Below, in pieces: positions 33,601 to 45,305 of a DNA stretch of 64,000 nucleotides. Every line of letters begins with the position of its first letter. The first letter of the stretch is position 1. The stretch covers positions 1 to 64,000 of the forward strand of contig JADDTR010000005.1 in assembly GCA_015345905.1 (NCBI GenBank), read 5' to 3'. This stretch comes from Aotearoamyces nothofagi. Taxonomy: Eukaryota > Ascomycota > Leotiomycetes > Leotiales > Tympanidaceae. The position numbers and the translations under genes were made by a program. The notes under the pieces were generated by a model. It did no database searches, was not told the DNA's origin, and saw nothing but the letters and a program-made list of their open reading frames with translations.

Positions 33601-36600
33601 TAATTGTTAACGCATTTACCTACCAGTATTCACAGGATAATAAGATGCGGAATTCAAAGGTGCCTATTAAACGGCATTGTATTGCGGGAAAATTCAATGG
33701 AAGGTCCGCCAAATATGATGAGAGGGGTTTCATCACTTCTGAATACGACGAGAGAGGAGTTGTTACTTCTGGATCCGCCATAAATGACAACAAGCTTGTT
33801 CAGTCCAAATTTTTCTACCGCGATAATGCCAAATTCGACGACGAACTCCTCGGCGCAGAATACATTTTCCCGCTAGTGAGCATCAAAGTTGTATGGGCTG
33901 TTCCGCCCCCACGTCATTCGGAGAGATTGGAACGATGGATCCCCAACTCCAAGGTCTTAGAAGCTACCTTCGTGAAAGGCTCTGAGGTCTATAACAGCAA
34001 ATGGATCTATGATCACAAATTCCACCCTATCATTTCGACAACACTCGATGGTAGAGAAGTAGCAACTCCAGCAATGATACTCCATGATTGGTTTGAAGTT
34101 CTGAAAAAGCCGAAAGGCTTCAGTTTTGGGTCAGAGAATCCGCTCTTTGGATTTAAGTCTGTGAGTTCGAACATTATATCGCGAATGCTTCGTCGCAATA
34201 TCCGCTGGCACCCAATATCTACATCTAATGCCAGAACTTATCTTTGGAAGTCATGGAAAGAAAGAAAGGATATTGATGCCATTACTGTAAGATGGCTCGA
34301 TGAGATTGCTATGAGATCAGAAGCGGTTCTTAAACCTTATTGGAACGCTCGGGACACAGGCCGATTTAAGACAGCAGAAGAATACCTCAATTCCCACGCC
34401 GACACTATAATGGCGAAAGTAGATCTCGAACCAGAGATCAGCCAGTGGACATTGATGGCGTTCAAATTCAGTGATTTACAGAGCTTCGGCCAGGGAGGTG
34501 ATGCAAGGATCAACACCAGAGGTCAATCCACTCAGCTAGGTGACACCGATAGCGAACTCCACGTGCTCGCCATGGACACCGGCACTTGGCCCATGGAAAG
34601 TGGGGGCGTGTCCGCTTGCCGCCGCGACGTTGTTAATAATCTCAACAGCATCAAATGGCACGTCATTGCTGAATCCGCGAATGACTTTGGAGTACCCAGA
34701 TTTCAGATCGAAAAGGGTGTGCAGTCACTCACGGTACTTCCTCTATGGGGCCTAGACTTCCTTACCCCAACTCACGGCGTGTTTCAAAGCTGCCTCGATG
34801 GAGAGGTCCAACACAAGGCACAGCACACGTTTGAAAAGGATATCGTGACAAAATTCATCCCTATTCTTACCACTTTAGTTCGATGTTCACGAGCGACTCT
34901 ACTCGATCACAGTCACATCGACGAAAGCTCAAGAGCCCTGGTAGCTCTTAATGAATTTTTCAAGTCTTCTCACCACTGGACTAAGGTTTGGATGAGTAAA
35001 ATCGTCATGGACGCATGGGAGAAGCTCTGGCTAGGTGAAGACATGGATAATGTAAGGCCACTATCAGACTGGTTAGAGGCTGAACGCCCAACAATTTCGC
35101 ATCTCGAGCAGGCTTTAGATATGTGGCAACGCTGTCAGTATTCATCTCCCCTTTATTTTACTACTGTTCAACTTTGATAGATATGCTGACATAAATACCG
35201 CTACTCTAGATCTATTCGTATTTTCCATTCCAGTCCCGGACGAAATTCCCGATGTCATGCAGGCATCCCATCACTTTACTGGTGCATCATACGGTGTTCT
35301 CTGCAAAATCAAACGTAACTGTAGTCTCCAAATCTGGGACCATTGTATCAGTTGGAGAGAAGTGACCATCTTCTTGTCTTCTGCCATGTCTTTCGATCCT
35401 CCTTTCGTATGCACCTCCCTGATGTCCATCTCACGCCTTGCGTGCACTCTTATTCTGCATTATGCGGATGTTGTGCTCCCATGTGCAGACTTTTTCAATC
35501 CCGGATGGGAGATTGAGTTGGGAACAATCCAGGGCACGATTGAGCATCGCCGGAAATACGCTCGGAGGATTGATCCGGTCGTCAATGGAATTACTGATAT
35601 GGAGAGGTTCAAGCCCATCGAAGTTATCAAGTCAAAGCTACCAACCGTGACTATGCTTTCCCATGTACGGTATGTATTTTCCCCATCAGGCTTCCTACAT
35701 CACAGCCTCAGTCTTGTTTCATATAATTGAAGACTAACCCTTAGACAGATTCGTAAAGGACGTGAAGACAGCGATTTTAGCTGCTGACATTATTGTCAAC
35801 AAATGGGGTTTCAGTGACTACCGGCTTGAAATCTGGGGAGATTCCGTTAAAGCTCCCTCCTATTCCGTAGAGTGTCAGGAAATCATTGCCTTAAAGTCGC
35901 TTCGTGATAACGTCTCCCTCAAAGGCTTAGGCAACCCAACTGTAGTCCTTGAAGATGCTGTAAGTACTATCTAGCCTCATATCTACTTTATTGATGTCAC
36001 TTTCGAGCTAACACTATATTTGCAGTGGATTTTCCTCAATTCTTCAGTATCCGAAGGGCTGCCTTTAGCTATGGGAGAAGCTGCTTTAAACGGGGTACCA
36101 GTGGTCTGTACTGACGTCGGCGCATCATTCCGAGTCGTCACGGATCCCGTAACCAACAAACGCTTCAGCGCTGTCGTCGCTCCCAACGACGCCTACTCTC
36201 TCGCCAAAGCACAAATCAACGTCCTCGCGATGCTCGACGAATGGAGCGAGTATGCAGACGATGAGCCGGGCTACTGCCCAAAGCTACCACTCTACCCAAC
36301 TCCCGAAGACGCAAAAAGTATCACGCGAAGGATGTACGAAAAGACGGAGCAGCGTCGCCGTCTCGGGATGATGGGCCGCACAAACGTACTGAACAGCTTC
36401 TCGAGCGATCGCTATCTCCGCGAACACGAACAGATGCTCTGGATCGGAAAATACCAAAGCAAAAGCTACCGCGCTAGGACCAATCCGCCCCCATCGAGCG
36501 GGTCGAGCTGGACGTCGAGGGGGAAAGGAAGTCTTCGCGGTAATACATCTACGTGTGTGCCACTTGGTGCATCTGCTTCTACTTATGACGGACAGCCATT

Positions 36601-36745
36601 CTGGCTCGAGCCTTCTTTCAAGGAGAATCCTGTATTGACAGCTAATCGAGCTAAATCAAGAAAACCATCAGTGAAGGCTACAGTTACCCTTACCGCTCTT
36701 TCCGGGCCCTCTACACCAGAAATACGTGAAGAAAAACATACTTAG
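27649..36745 (+). CDS. gtb3: Gtb3-like giant membrane GT4 glycosyltransferase
   Basis: Ten exons: 27649-27672, 27734-27823, 27897-28811, 28866-30746, 30806-32448, 32515-33280, 33339-35137, 35181-35669, 35749-35959 and 36026-36745. All nine junctions are GT..AG and in phase, giving 2845 aa. An N-terminal anchor (about 9-31) precedes a soluble domain to about residue 345. Two membrane-rich blocks follow (about 800-1010 and 1075-1370), then a long soluble region, then a C-terminal GT-B domain of family GT4: RIDPVVNG, a nucleotide-sugar half, and SEGLPLAMGEAALNGVPVV with the E-x7-E motif at E2616 and E2624. In Aspergillus fumigatus the homologue is the GT4 proposed to polymerise galactosaminogalactan; the GT4 domain also recalls PelF of bacterial Pel. 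The first exon is only 24 nt and was chosen because it supplies the sole in-phase ATG with good splice signals; the 43 bp seventh intron is the weakest junction. Confidence 0.85.
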
Positions 36746-37002
36746 CTTTGGATTACATGATGAGGTTTGGGATTTCAGACACTGCGATGGGCGTTAATGG
36801 TCTTGGAAATTCTTTCGCTATAGGTGTATATTTTATCCATAGTTCTATTTAGGGAGTTAAATGGCTTGGATATAATCATATAGACATGTATAATTATATT
36901 TCAACTTTATAAATCTTATGAGTTTTAATGGCAAAAAGTACTTTGAGTATATTATTCGCTAATTTAAATTTGAAACATTATTTTTAGCCAAGCATAAGTC
37001 CA
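36746..37002. other. Intergenic, 3' flank of the gtb3-like gene
   Basis: AT-rich from about 36830 with an AATAAA-like environment; nothing else seen. Confidence 0.4.
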
Positions 37003-37260
37003 TTAAGGTTGATCGTCGTTACGAGGAGAAAACGGTAGGTTTGTCGGCAGGCGACACTGGTTGGGAGCCGTATACCTGGTTTCAGAACTATGATCCCCCG
37101 AACCTATCCACTGAACACTCCCTCCAGGCAGATAAACTACAGCAGTGGTATTCGGCGGGATACACACCTTCAAGTAGAATTTCCCCGCCTCAATCTTCCA
37201 CTTGGCAGATACCAAGCCGTAAGAGCTCAGAATTGACGACTTCGTGCTGCTAATATTCAT
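37003..37260 (-). pseudogene. GH78 alpha-L-rhamnosidase C-terminal remnant
   Basis: 85 codons include SSYGLVSAKWKIEAGKFYLK, then VCIPPNTTAVVYLPGG, the typical C-terminal beta-sandwich of fungal GH78 rhamnosidases (S.YG...S.W and IPPNT.A.V.LP). The catalytic barrel is absent upstream, and translation beyond 37260 meets stops. It is a truncated relic rather than a small gene. Confidence 0.55.
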
Positions 37261-39974
37261 ACCGATTAGAAAAGCATTCGCAACGAGGAAGCTGTCAGCG
37301 CTACCATTCAGGGGTCATCAGATGGTGCAGCAGGTCGCGGTATATTAGCAGTACGGATCACAGTCTTAGAAGAGATGTTTTTCATTCGGGGCAACAAGGT
37401 GTTGGCAAGAGAAGAGATTCATGCTGCGTAACAATGCACGCCAGCTATTTCTGGTATTTCTATTATCATTAGATTTATTGCTACTATGTTCTACTGCCTC
37501 CTAGGGATTTTAGGAAGCAGCATCCAGGGTACCTACCAATCTTGAGATTTAATTGTTAATCAGCTGGTATTGTTTTCTTTAGGGATGTAGTGACTGGATA
37601 ATAGAGGCTTGGTTACTAATTGATATCAGCAGATAAATTATTATAAGACGCTCCTATCCGACGTCGTATTTGCCGATTAAATTGTCAGGACTGATCTCAC
37701 TGAAGATGATGCTTTGATTCAACTCATCCAGGCCTCGAGTAAGTGTCGTATAGCCATTCTCTGCCTCCTCAATACTCCACACTGCACTGCGAAAGTCGTC
37801 GAGGTGCAAGTCGTAAAGGACGTAAGACGCTGGCATCATTAGATGCGCTGGATTTCTGAACATAAGTATTGTACCCTAGTCGGTGTCTTCATTGAGATTG
37901 GGGCTCTTCCATCTCGTACAAGCAAGATAGCACGACTTGCGAACCATCTTTGCCTGTCTAGATGGTTTGCAATAAACAGGCAATTCAATTCAGTCCGCGG
38001 CCCGAGGGGAGTCGTGGTTGCTACGTTGCGCCGCGCAGCACATACACGTGCTCACGTTGCCACCCCGCCAGCTTGTCGCACATCCAGGTCACGACCCTGC
38101 GCTGCAGAAGTCTGGGGATTGGAGGCGGGATAAGGCGGTGATGGGTTTGAGGATCTGGATATGACTTGACTTGATGCAGATGCTTGGTGCTGGATAATCG
38201 GCAACCGCAGCTAAGATGATATATTGTCGGCGGCGACAGCGAGACAGCTTTGCTCTGCACAGCCTGGACATATCTCGTGGCGACGTCTGGTCCTGAACCA
38301 GCCCGCCCAGCGTGTACGGAAAAGTCGCGAAGTCCTGGCGAAGGACGGCTACATGTCCCCGTACTTGACTCGCTTTATCGCTGGCCAACGGTTGGTGCCT
38401 CAGCGCCTCGGCCGCGCCTTGTTCTGAAGGAGCTCACGATTCGCTTCAATTGACGACGACCAGGCTCTCGGCCAAAGCTCTTTCGTCCACCGGCAATTGG
38501 GAGGGTATACGCGCAGACTCCAGTGAGTTCTCTTCTCTCCGGCAGCTCTGGCATTGCTTTCCCTGAAGCTCCGTAGGCAAGGGAGATCTCCATTCTCCGG
38601 GCTGGGCGTGTTCACCACCCGTTTACCCTGAAGGCGCATATTTACCCGGAAGGTGTAATCGTTGCTTTTTCTGCCGTCCTGCAGCATCATCCCAAAGCCA
38701 GCACTCTATCAAGCACTCACACAGGGACGTGGAGGCGCCCTGGAGCTCCAGTTGCAGCTCCAGATACAGTGAATCTACGCTTGGAGCTCCCTGCGCCTCC
38801 CTCGACGGCGTTCAGAGCACATTTTAAGAGGGCCATCGACATAGTCCTACATCTGCTGTCCGGAAACGGGTATTGTCCTGCATGCAAAAGCAGAGGCTCT
38901 CGGAGAGGCTATGTCCTTCATCGGGCACGGCGGTTTAGACTTGCGATGATTGGCAGCTTGAGCTTCCTTGATGGTAGTGCGCGTTCAGCCGCGGCTGAGA
39001 CGTTCCACGCCGCTTGATCATCTTATCTCATTTTTGCTGTAGAAGCCGACGTTTGGGGGCTTTTCACATACTACACACAGTTAGGTCTTCTGTGTAAATT
39101 AGAGATGGGCTTGCACTGCCACCGAGCCTTGCGAACGAACGTGGACTTATATCAAACAGACATCTCCAGGTCTTTCTTCAGAATGTTTATGCACTCTCTC
39201 AACACCATCGCCTACGTCTCCGATGAATGCTGACAAGAACCCTCCGTTTACCTCCGCAAATTAACAAATCGAACGGCCGCCCGATCGCAAAGTCCTGCAG
39301 ATATGTTACCAACTACAATCTGTGCTGTCGGACCTACCACTTGGGTCCTGTCCAGTAATGTTACAGATATCATCATGGCATCGCAGGTCGGTCGACGCAG
39401 GACTGCCCGCAGGTGTGATGACGGGACAGAAACATACTACTAATGCGCGACTCACTATACTTTTCAAATCGCAAACCATCCTGCTCTCTCCCATTTCTGT
39501 GTTTCAAGGACAGAAACTGCTAACTTGCGTACAACTCACGTAGCTAGGACATTTGCCTTGGTTGCCTTTCCGATTCGCGAATCAAAACCCCGAGCCCATA
39601 AACCTGGTCAGCTTCCTCGGTGGCCCATTCAGGTTAGTTATGCAGGACTGGCCTCTTCGCGATGGTACATATCTCTACGAAATGATTTGTCAAGCTGGTA
39701 TTGGCAGGACGCGGGTAGGTTGGGAAGACGTGGGCAGGTTGGTGATGTGGAGGTCCCAGTACTGCCGGTACGGTACGGTACGTACGCTACGTGTCGACTG
39801 GCAAATCTTGGGCAATATCGAGTCGTTGTATTGAATAGCTCATTGTCCCGTTGGCGACTACTTGATTCTCTCTTTTAAGGTAGTCGAGTGAATTCTACCC
39901 GGAATTCTAGTCTTCAGGCAAGACAACAACGCTTTCATAGCCTAGTACTCTATTTCCCTTTCGAAGTCTCAACC
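37261..39974. other. Gene-poor stretch, 2.7 kb
   Basis: Many short overlapping frames on both strands, none with a recognisable domain, start context or splice support. The part 37990-39000 is more GC-rich than its surroundings. A minus-strand frame at 37863-37654 (DLHLDDFRSAVWSIEEAEN) may be a relic. The palindromic run CGGTACGGTACGTACG lies near 39774. Confidence 0.4.
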
Positions 39975-42447
39975 ATGAATTCCTTTTCAGAAAACCAACT
40001 CTTAGGCGGGTCTATGTCGGATGGTCAATTCGTCGAAGAGACAGACACATACCTTGAGAAATCAGAAGAGGCGCAAGACTTATCACCCAGTGACGACGGC
40101 TTCTCTCCTCTGTCTCCGAGACGGTCCGAACCAAGGAATATATTCCATGCCATTGATGGGTAAGATACATAGTGTACGAGCATACATTTCAACGGCGGCT
40201 GATACCACGATGTCTAGGTATAGGGAATCTCGCAGACAAGGAGCATCGACAGCCAAGTTTCTCTCATGGGTTGCATATGGTCGAAACTTCTCAGACAATA
40301 TCACCGAGATCGAGCGCAAGACATGCCCAATCAAGGACTGCCGCAAATTATTCAGCTCACCAGACTTGCAATTGAAGCACATATGTTCGTGCTCGGAACT
40401 ATCGAATGATCACCTCTACTACTGCTTCGATTGTAAGCAGTATGAATCATTCGCTCCCGTTGACGGTCCTATCATGGCTCGAGTAACTAAGTTTCTCAGT
40501 CATAGACACTCTTTTCCACTACCCAGCAAACGAAACAGCAAGCCGAGCAGTAAGACGAGGTGTCACTCTGTGGATGTGGCATCTCAGGTATCAGCAAGGG
40601 CAGACCTCATTATTGGATCCAAACGCTGCTTTGAATATGCATCGCCTTCTTTTGCTGGAGATTCACCTTGTTCTCGTCAGTCAGTTGAATATCACGCTCC
40701 CGCAGGTCTATTTGAGCTTGACACTGCAGCCATGCACGAATTGCCAGCAGACTCCTCTCGGCCAGTTGAACTCGATGCAGCCAACAATCTCTTCGACTCG
40801 ATCACCCCTGATTATCAAGAATCTCAAGCGAACCCTCCAGACTATGACTTCGAACGGCCGTTACATGTCGGTTCCAGTGACGAGGTCCATTGGGATGCTA
40901 GTTCGTTCTGGAACCTCGATAATAGTAACTCTGGGTCCGGAGGTTCTGAATCCCAGCTCATCGACTTAAATATATCCCAAGATTATCTACCAAGTTATAC
41001 CAGCCCTCCTCCATATGAGGGAGTTACCCAAGGGTCATCTGGATACACTGCAGACCTAATTGCCAAATCAATTAGACAAAGTTCTGGCACTGTCCTACAC
41101 GAGAATTCAGCATCCTGCTCGATTGAGTCTCACCCTGAGACGGTTACGAAGACAACCGCAGGCATCGATAACAAATATGAGTCGGAAAGCCTACTAGATA
41201 AGGCATCTGCCAGTCAGAAGAGTGTAGTTAGTCAGTCTCCACGGGAACTACTCATTCCGCGAAAACCAGTTAGGACCATAACCTCGAAGGCTCCTGCTAA
41301 ACCCATCAATCCGAAAGCCTCAGGCCATACAGATCTTCTAGGTTACTACGAGTTTATCAAGACCAACATTACCGATCCATTACTCACCAAGGCCACAAAG
41401 ACTCTTGAAGCCACGCCGGACTCATTGATGAAAGATGTGCTAGTTATTGAAGGGGAGATCAAACAGGGTCTGCTGTCTACAATTCCCGAGGTCAAGGCCT
41501 CTCTTCTTAATACTGTCAATGTAGGAAGCCATCAAAATACGTTAGTTAGGCATTTGCTAACGTGCTTTAGAGAATATCGCAACATGAAAGTATGCACCGA
41601 GTTTTCCGTCAACGAGTAGTCGATTTATGCAATGTTGCTATCACTATGTTGATGGATGCTCAAGACCTAAGATCATCACAGCAGTACGATGCATTCATAC
41701 TGTCCAACGAGGATTTGCGTCATATAGATGTACATTTGACTAAAGTACCCAGCATTGCGACAGGGCACCTACCAGAGGTATCGCAATCAAATGCATCTCC
41801 ATGCGCCATCCCAACTAAAGATGCTATTCCTTATATACCTCTACTAGATAAGTAAGAAGACAGACCCATTTCCCCTACCTTAGCCATTGCTAACTATTGA
41901 AAGCAGTTATGAAGCATACAATCCAATTCCTTTACGGACAACCACGACCCGTAAACGGCCACGAATCGCAGAAACTCAACCTCCACCAGAATTTCCATCC
42001 TCGTCTCCGTCCACAGTATGCTCAACTACAATCACCGGCTCCTCCGACTCATCATCATCACCCCAGACAATGCCCTCATCGCCAGAAACCACGCGTTATA
42101 CATGCAATATCTGTCACCACACGCCGACAGGCAATAAAAAACACTGGGGCTCCAACATGACACGCCACCAAAGGACCCATCAGAAGCATAAATTCCCCTG
42201 TGACATTGACGGGTGCGCCAGGGAGTTCAATCGCTCTGATAATCTGCGCTCGCATCAGCTTTCCTGTCATGATATGTCGGAGATGGAGTCATCTTTACCA
42301 AAGAGGCCACGCTATGCTTCTGGCAATTCCTCGTTCTCCTCATGGGGAACGAGGAGGTCAGTATCGGGGCCTTCTGGTAGTTCCTTCTCCCACAACGATC
42401 ATGTTTTTCTTGGTGAATCTTCCCTGTTTTCGGCTTTGATGGAGTAA
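39975..42447 (+). CDS. C2H2 zinc-finger protein, putative transcription factor
   Basis: Four exons, 39975-40159, 40218-41520, 41571-41851 and 41907-42447, give 769 aa; introns of 58, 50 and 55 bp have CTAAC-type branch sites in the last two and keep frame. Residues about 98-125 hold a first Cys/His cluster (CPIKDCRKLF...LKHICSC). The middle is Ser/Pro-rich and probably disordered. Near the C-terminus are two C2H2 fingers, C656/C659/H677/H681 and C688/C693/H706/H711, the second with FPCDIDGCAREFNRSDNLRSH. The first of these is unusually long between the Cys and His pairs. It should be nuclear; targets are unknown. It lies 3.2 kb past the GAG genes and could be unrelated to them. Confidence 0.75.
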
Positions 42448-43429
42448 TTATTGTCGGTTCATCCTTCCTTTCGGTCGTAACGTCGTGGACGAACTAATAG
42501 TCAGGCTTGGTCTTGGCTTTATAGCAGGTCTATTTGATGGCGAATCGTAACAGGTACTCTCTGTATGCTGTGCTGCAATTCTCCTCACTAGTTTCAAATA
42601 TCTATTTCCTTAATTCCCTAATTCCTCAATTTTTATTTCGACATTATCATAGCTCATGAGTTCTGAATACGCTGGAGGTATGGATTTCCCAATTTTAATT
42701 TTAGTGTTTTTTTGCCGTAATCCTATAACATCGTTTGAAACAAGTGCTTGATGCTGGACGAACAAGCAGGTTAGAAATATCGTAGTAGCTAGACTGATAG
42801 TTAGTAGTAATTTAGTTTATTAGCTTTGACATGCGAAAACACCTGCAGGACTTTTGTATGACTTTTGAGGGCTTCTGAGGACTTTCGCAGTGTAAAAATA
42901 ACCTTAACCCCGACAGGCCAGACCAGAACTCCATCTCAAGTCCTGCAGCAGTCCTTACTAGGGTATAGTACAGGAGGCCAGAGCAGTTGGTTTAGTGCAC
43001 CAGGACGTCGTGTTGTAGGATTATCTTAGGACGTCTAGTTCCAGGACATCTCATTATAGGATGATTACACCAGTGCAGCAGAGAACAAAGTTGAGATGAA
43101 CGGCCGCGCCGGTCTTTATATATCAGTATGACATCTCGCTTTCGATGACCCGATTTTTTTCTTCTTTCCTGGATATAATTATCTTGAACGCACAGCCTTT
43201 CTATTTCATAGCCTCCGCTGCTCACACCTTGTGTCATTTGTGTGGTTGAAGAAGGCTGGATTTTGTGTCTGTCTGTCTGTCAGTTGCTCGACGTACCCAG
43301 CTATAGGCATATAGCCCGTACAAGGCTCAGCCTCAGCGCAGGATCCCATAACTTTCCGTCTCTAGTCACGGCACTGAGCCGCGCCGACGCAGGCCAAGAC
43401 GAGGCTGTGCAGAAGCTAAGTTAGAAAGC
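42448..43429. other. Intergenic
   Basis: No gene recognised. A CAGGAC-rich stretch at about 42895-43050 shows loosely repeated CCAGGAC/GGACGTC words. Confidence 0.4.
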
Positions 43430-43799
43430 ATGGGTTCCGAGGGAAATAAATCGAAGAAGTCCAGGTACGTTATCATTCTCTTCTCCTCTGCGTCCACCCA
43501 TCCTCCCTACTGCTCGTTCGATTCCACGCACAAGATCGTTAGATGGTCAGCTAGTTGTTTATATAAATTCTAACGCCCGAAACAGCACCACCAACAACAA
43601 CAAAAAGAAATCGGGCTCAAACGCCGGTGCATCGTTGGCGGAGGGTCAGAGTGCGATTAACCCGAAGTCCCTGGAGGCGCTGGGCGAGAGGGGCAGCGTC
43701 GACTATTATCTGCAGGATATGAACACGTATGAGCAGATTGCGCAGGGGATACGGACGGGGCGCGGGGAGGGGAGTGGGAGTGGGAAGGAGAAGTTGTAG
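43430..43799 (+). CDS. Small basic-then-acidic protein, unknown function
   Basis: Two exons, 43430-43464 and 43586-43799, spliced over a 121 bp intron (GTACGT donor, CTAACG branch, AAACAG acceptor), give 82 aa. The N-terminus is Lys/Ser/Asn-rich; the second half reads INPKSLEALGERG, then SVDYYLQDMNTYEQIAQGI, likely a helical module, and a Gly-rich end. No known domain is recognised, but the clean splice sites, good reading frame and amphipathic C-terminal half make it a credible gene. Confidence 0.5.
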
Positions 43800-44408
43800 A
43801 GGGGTCTCGGTTGGGCGTGGCATTATGGCGTTTTGATGTTCTGGTCTTTTATCAGTCGGCAGTCGGATCAGAGAGGAGCGAGGCAAAAGCTTACCGATTT
43901 GCTTTTCTCAATTTGATTCGTGCTGGGATTGGAGGTTCTGGCTGGCTGGGCCAGATATCATCTAATTAAAGGAGATAATAATAGATGGTGACTAAATTGG
44001 AATCATACCGCTATATCGTATGAGCACTTGAACATCGTTAGTATTATGATTGTGAGGTATAGAATATTTTGGCAGTTACGTGTAGCTCAGAAGTCCTTGT
44101 TGGGTAACTTCTGCGAACTTGCGGATTTAGGTATAGAATTACCTAGGTTATAACGTTTTTAGAGTGCTAGAATTAATTCTACTTTGTGAGAAGATCATTA
44201 GGAAGTCTGGGATCTCGACACTTCCCCGACCTCGTGTCCCCGCGGCTCCACGTGACTCTACTGCTGCTCAACTTTCGGCTCAGCTCTGTTCACCGCGTTC
44301 TAGTCGACAGGAAAGTTACAGGTCAGTCAGTGTAATGGATATTGCTAACTACGTTTTGAAAGATGGTCCTGCCAAGTAATCATATTGCACAATGCTGTCT
44401 GTCTTCAA
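43800..44408. other. Intergenic
   Basis: 3' flanks of two convergent genes. Nothing else seen. Confidence 0.4.
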
Positions 44409-45305
44409 CTACTTAAAGTAAGACCCATGTTCCAGATCATCAAGAAGTGACTGCTGGGTTGGGTGCCATCCTAGCTGTGCCCGGGTCTGTGCACTAGAGC
44501 TCGGATTGTCGAATTTCATCGCTATACCAGCGAAGCCATAAATCTCTGCCGCCTTCTCCGGCGACATGGACACAGCTGGTATATTCAGACGCCTGGCAAT
44601 GACTTCAGCGATATCCTTGACAGGTATGCCCTCATCAGCCACTGCATGGAACCTGCTTCCCGCAACCCCCTTCTCGAGTGCCAACCGATACAGACGCACA
44701 GCATCAAGACGGTGCACTGAAGGCCAGCGATTGAGCCCGTCGCCGATATACCCTGCCGATCCCGTCTTCCGAGCACCCGTAATCATCATCGGGACGAAGC
44801 CGTGGTCGTCATCCCCGTGAACCGACGGTGGGAGCCGGATCACGGACGCACGCACACCACGTGCTGCATACGAGAGAGCTGCATGTTCCGAGACGACGCG
44901 GCCTGATGCAAAACTGCTTAGATCACCCGTGTCATCCTCCGTTGCCACGGCGCCGACTTTAGCAACCGAGGTGCCAGATGTCATTACCAGCGGCCTGTCC
45001 GAGCCCTCGAGGACGTTGGCCATAGTCTCGATGGCGGCTTTGTCGGTTGCACAGGCACCTGCATAGTCGGAAAGATCATCATGGATGAAGCCGACGTGTA
45101 TGACGCCATCCGACTGAGCGGCGCCGCGCTTCAGAATGTCGAGGTCTTTGAGGGAGCCGCGGAGCACTTCGGCGCCGGCGGCGATGAGCTTTTGGGCGCT
45201 CTCGTCGGAACGAGCGAGGCCGAGGACTTGATGGCCTGCAGCGAGAAGCTCAGGGACGAGGGCGGAGCCGATGAAACCTGATCCGCCAGTGACAAAGACG
45301 CGCAT
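44409..45305 (-). CDS. NAD-dependent epimerase/dehydratase-like (atypical extended SDR)
   Basis: A single exon of 298 aa from the ATG at 45305. VFVTGGSGFIGS (about residues 3-14) is the Rossmann glycine motif of extended SDRs and LGLARSDESA fits the NADP-preferring second strand. VIRLPPSVHG (about 157-166) and SVHRLDAVRLYRLA (about 196-209) are conserved in this group. The usual YxxxK is replaced by SGRVVSEHAAL, which marks atypical members. Cytosolic. Substrate unknown. Codon use is markedly GC-richer than in genes to the left. Confidence 0.8.
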   Translation of the reverse strand: MRVFVTGGSGFIGSALVPELLAAGHQVLGLARSDESAQKLIAAGAEVLRGSLKDLDILKRGAAQSDGVIHVGFIHDDLSDYAGACATDKAAIETMANVLEGSDRPLVMTSGTSVAKVGAVATEDDTGDLSSFASGRVVSEHAALSYAARGVRASVIRLPPSVHGDDDHGFVPMMITGARKTGSAGYIGDGLNRWPSVHRLDAVRLYRLALEKGVAGSRFHAVADEGIPVKDIAEVIARRLNIPAVSMSPEKAAEIYGFAGIAMKFDNPSSSAQTRAQLGWHPTQQSLLDDLEHGSYFK

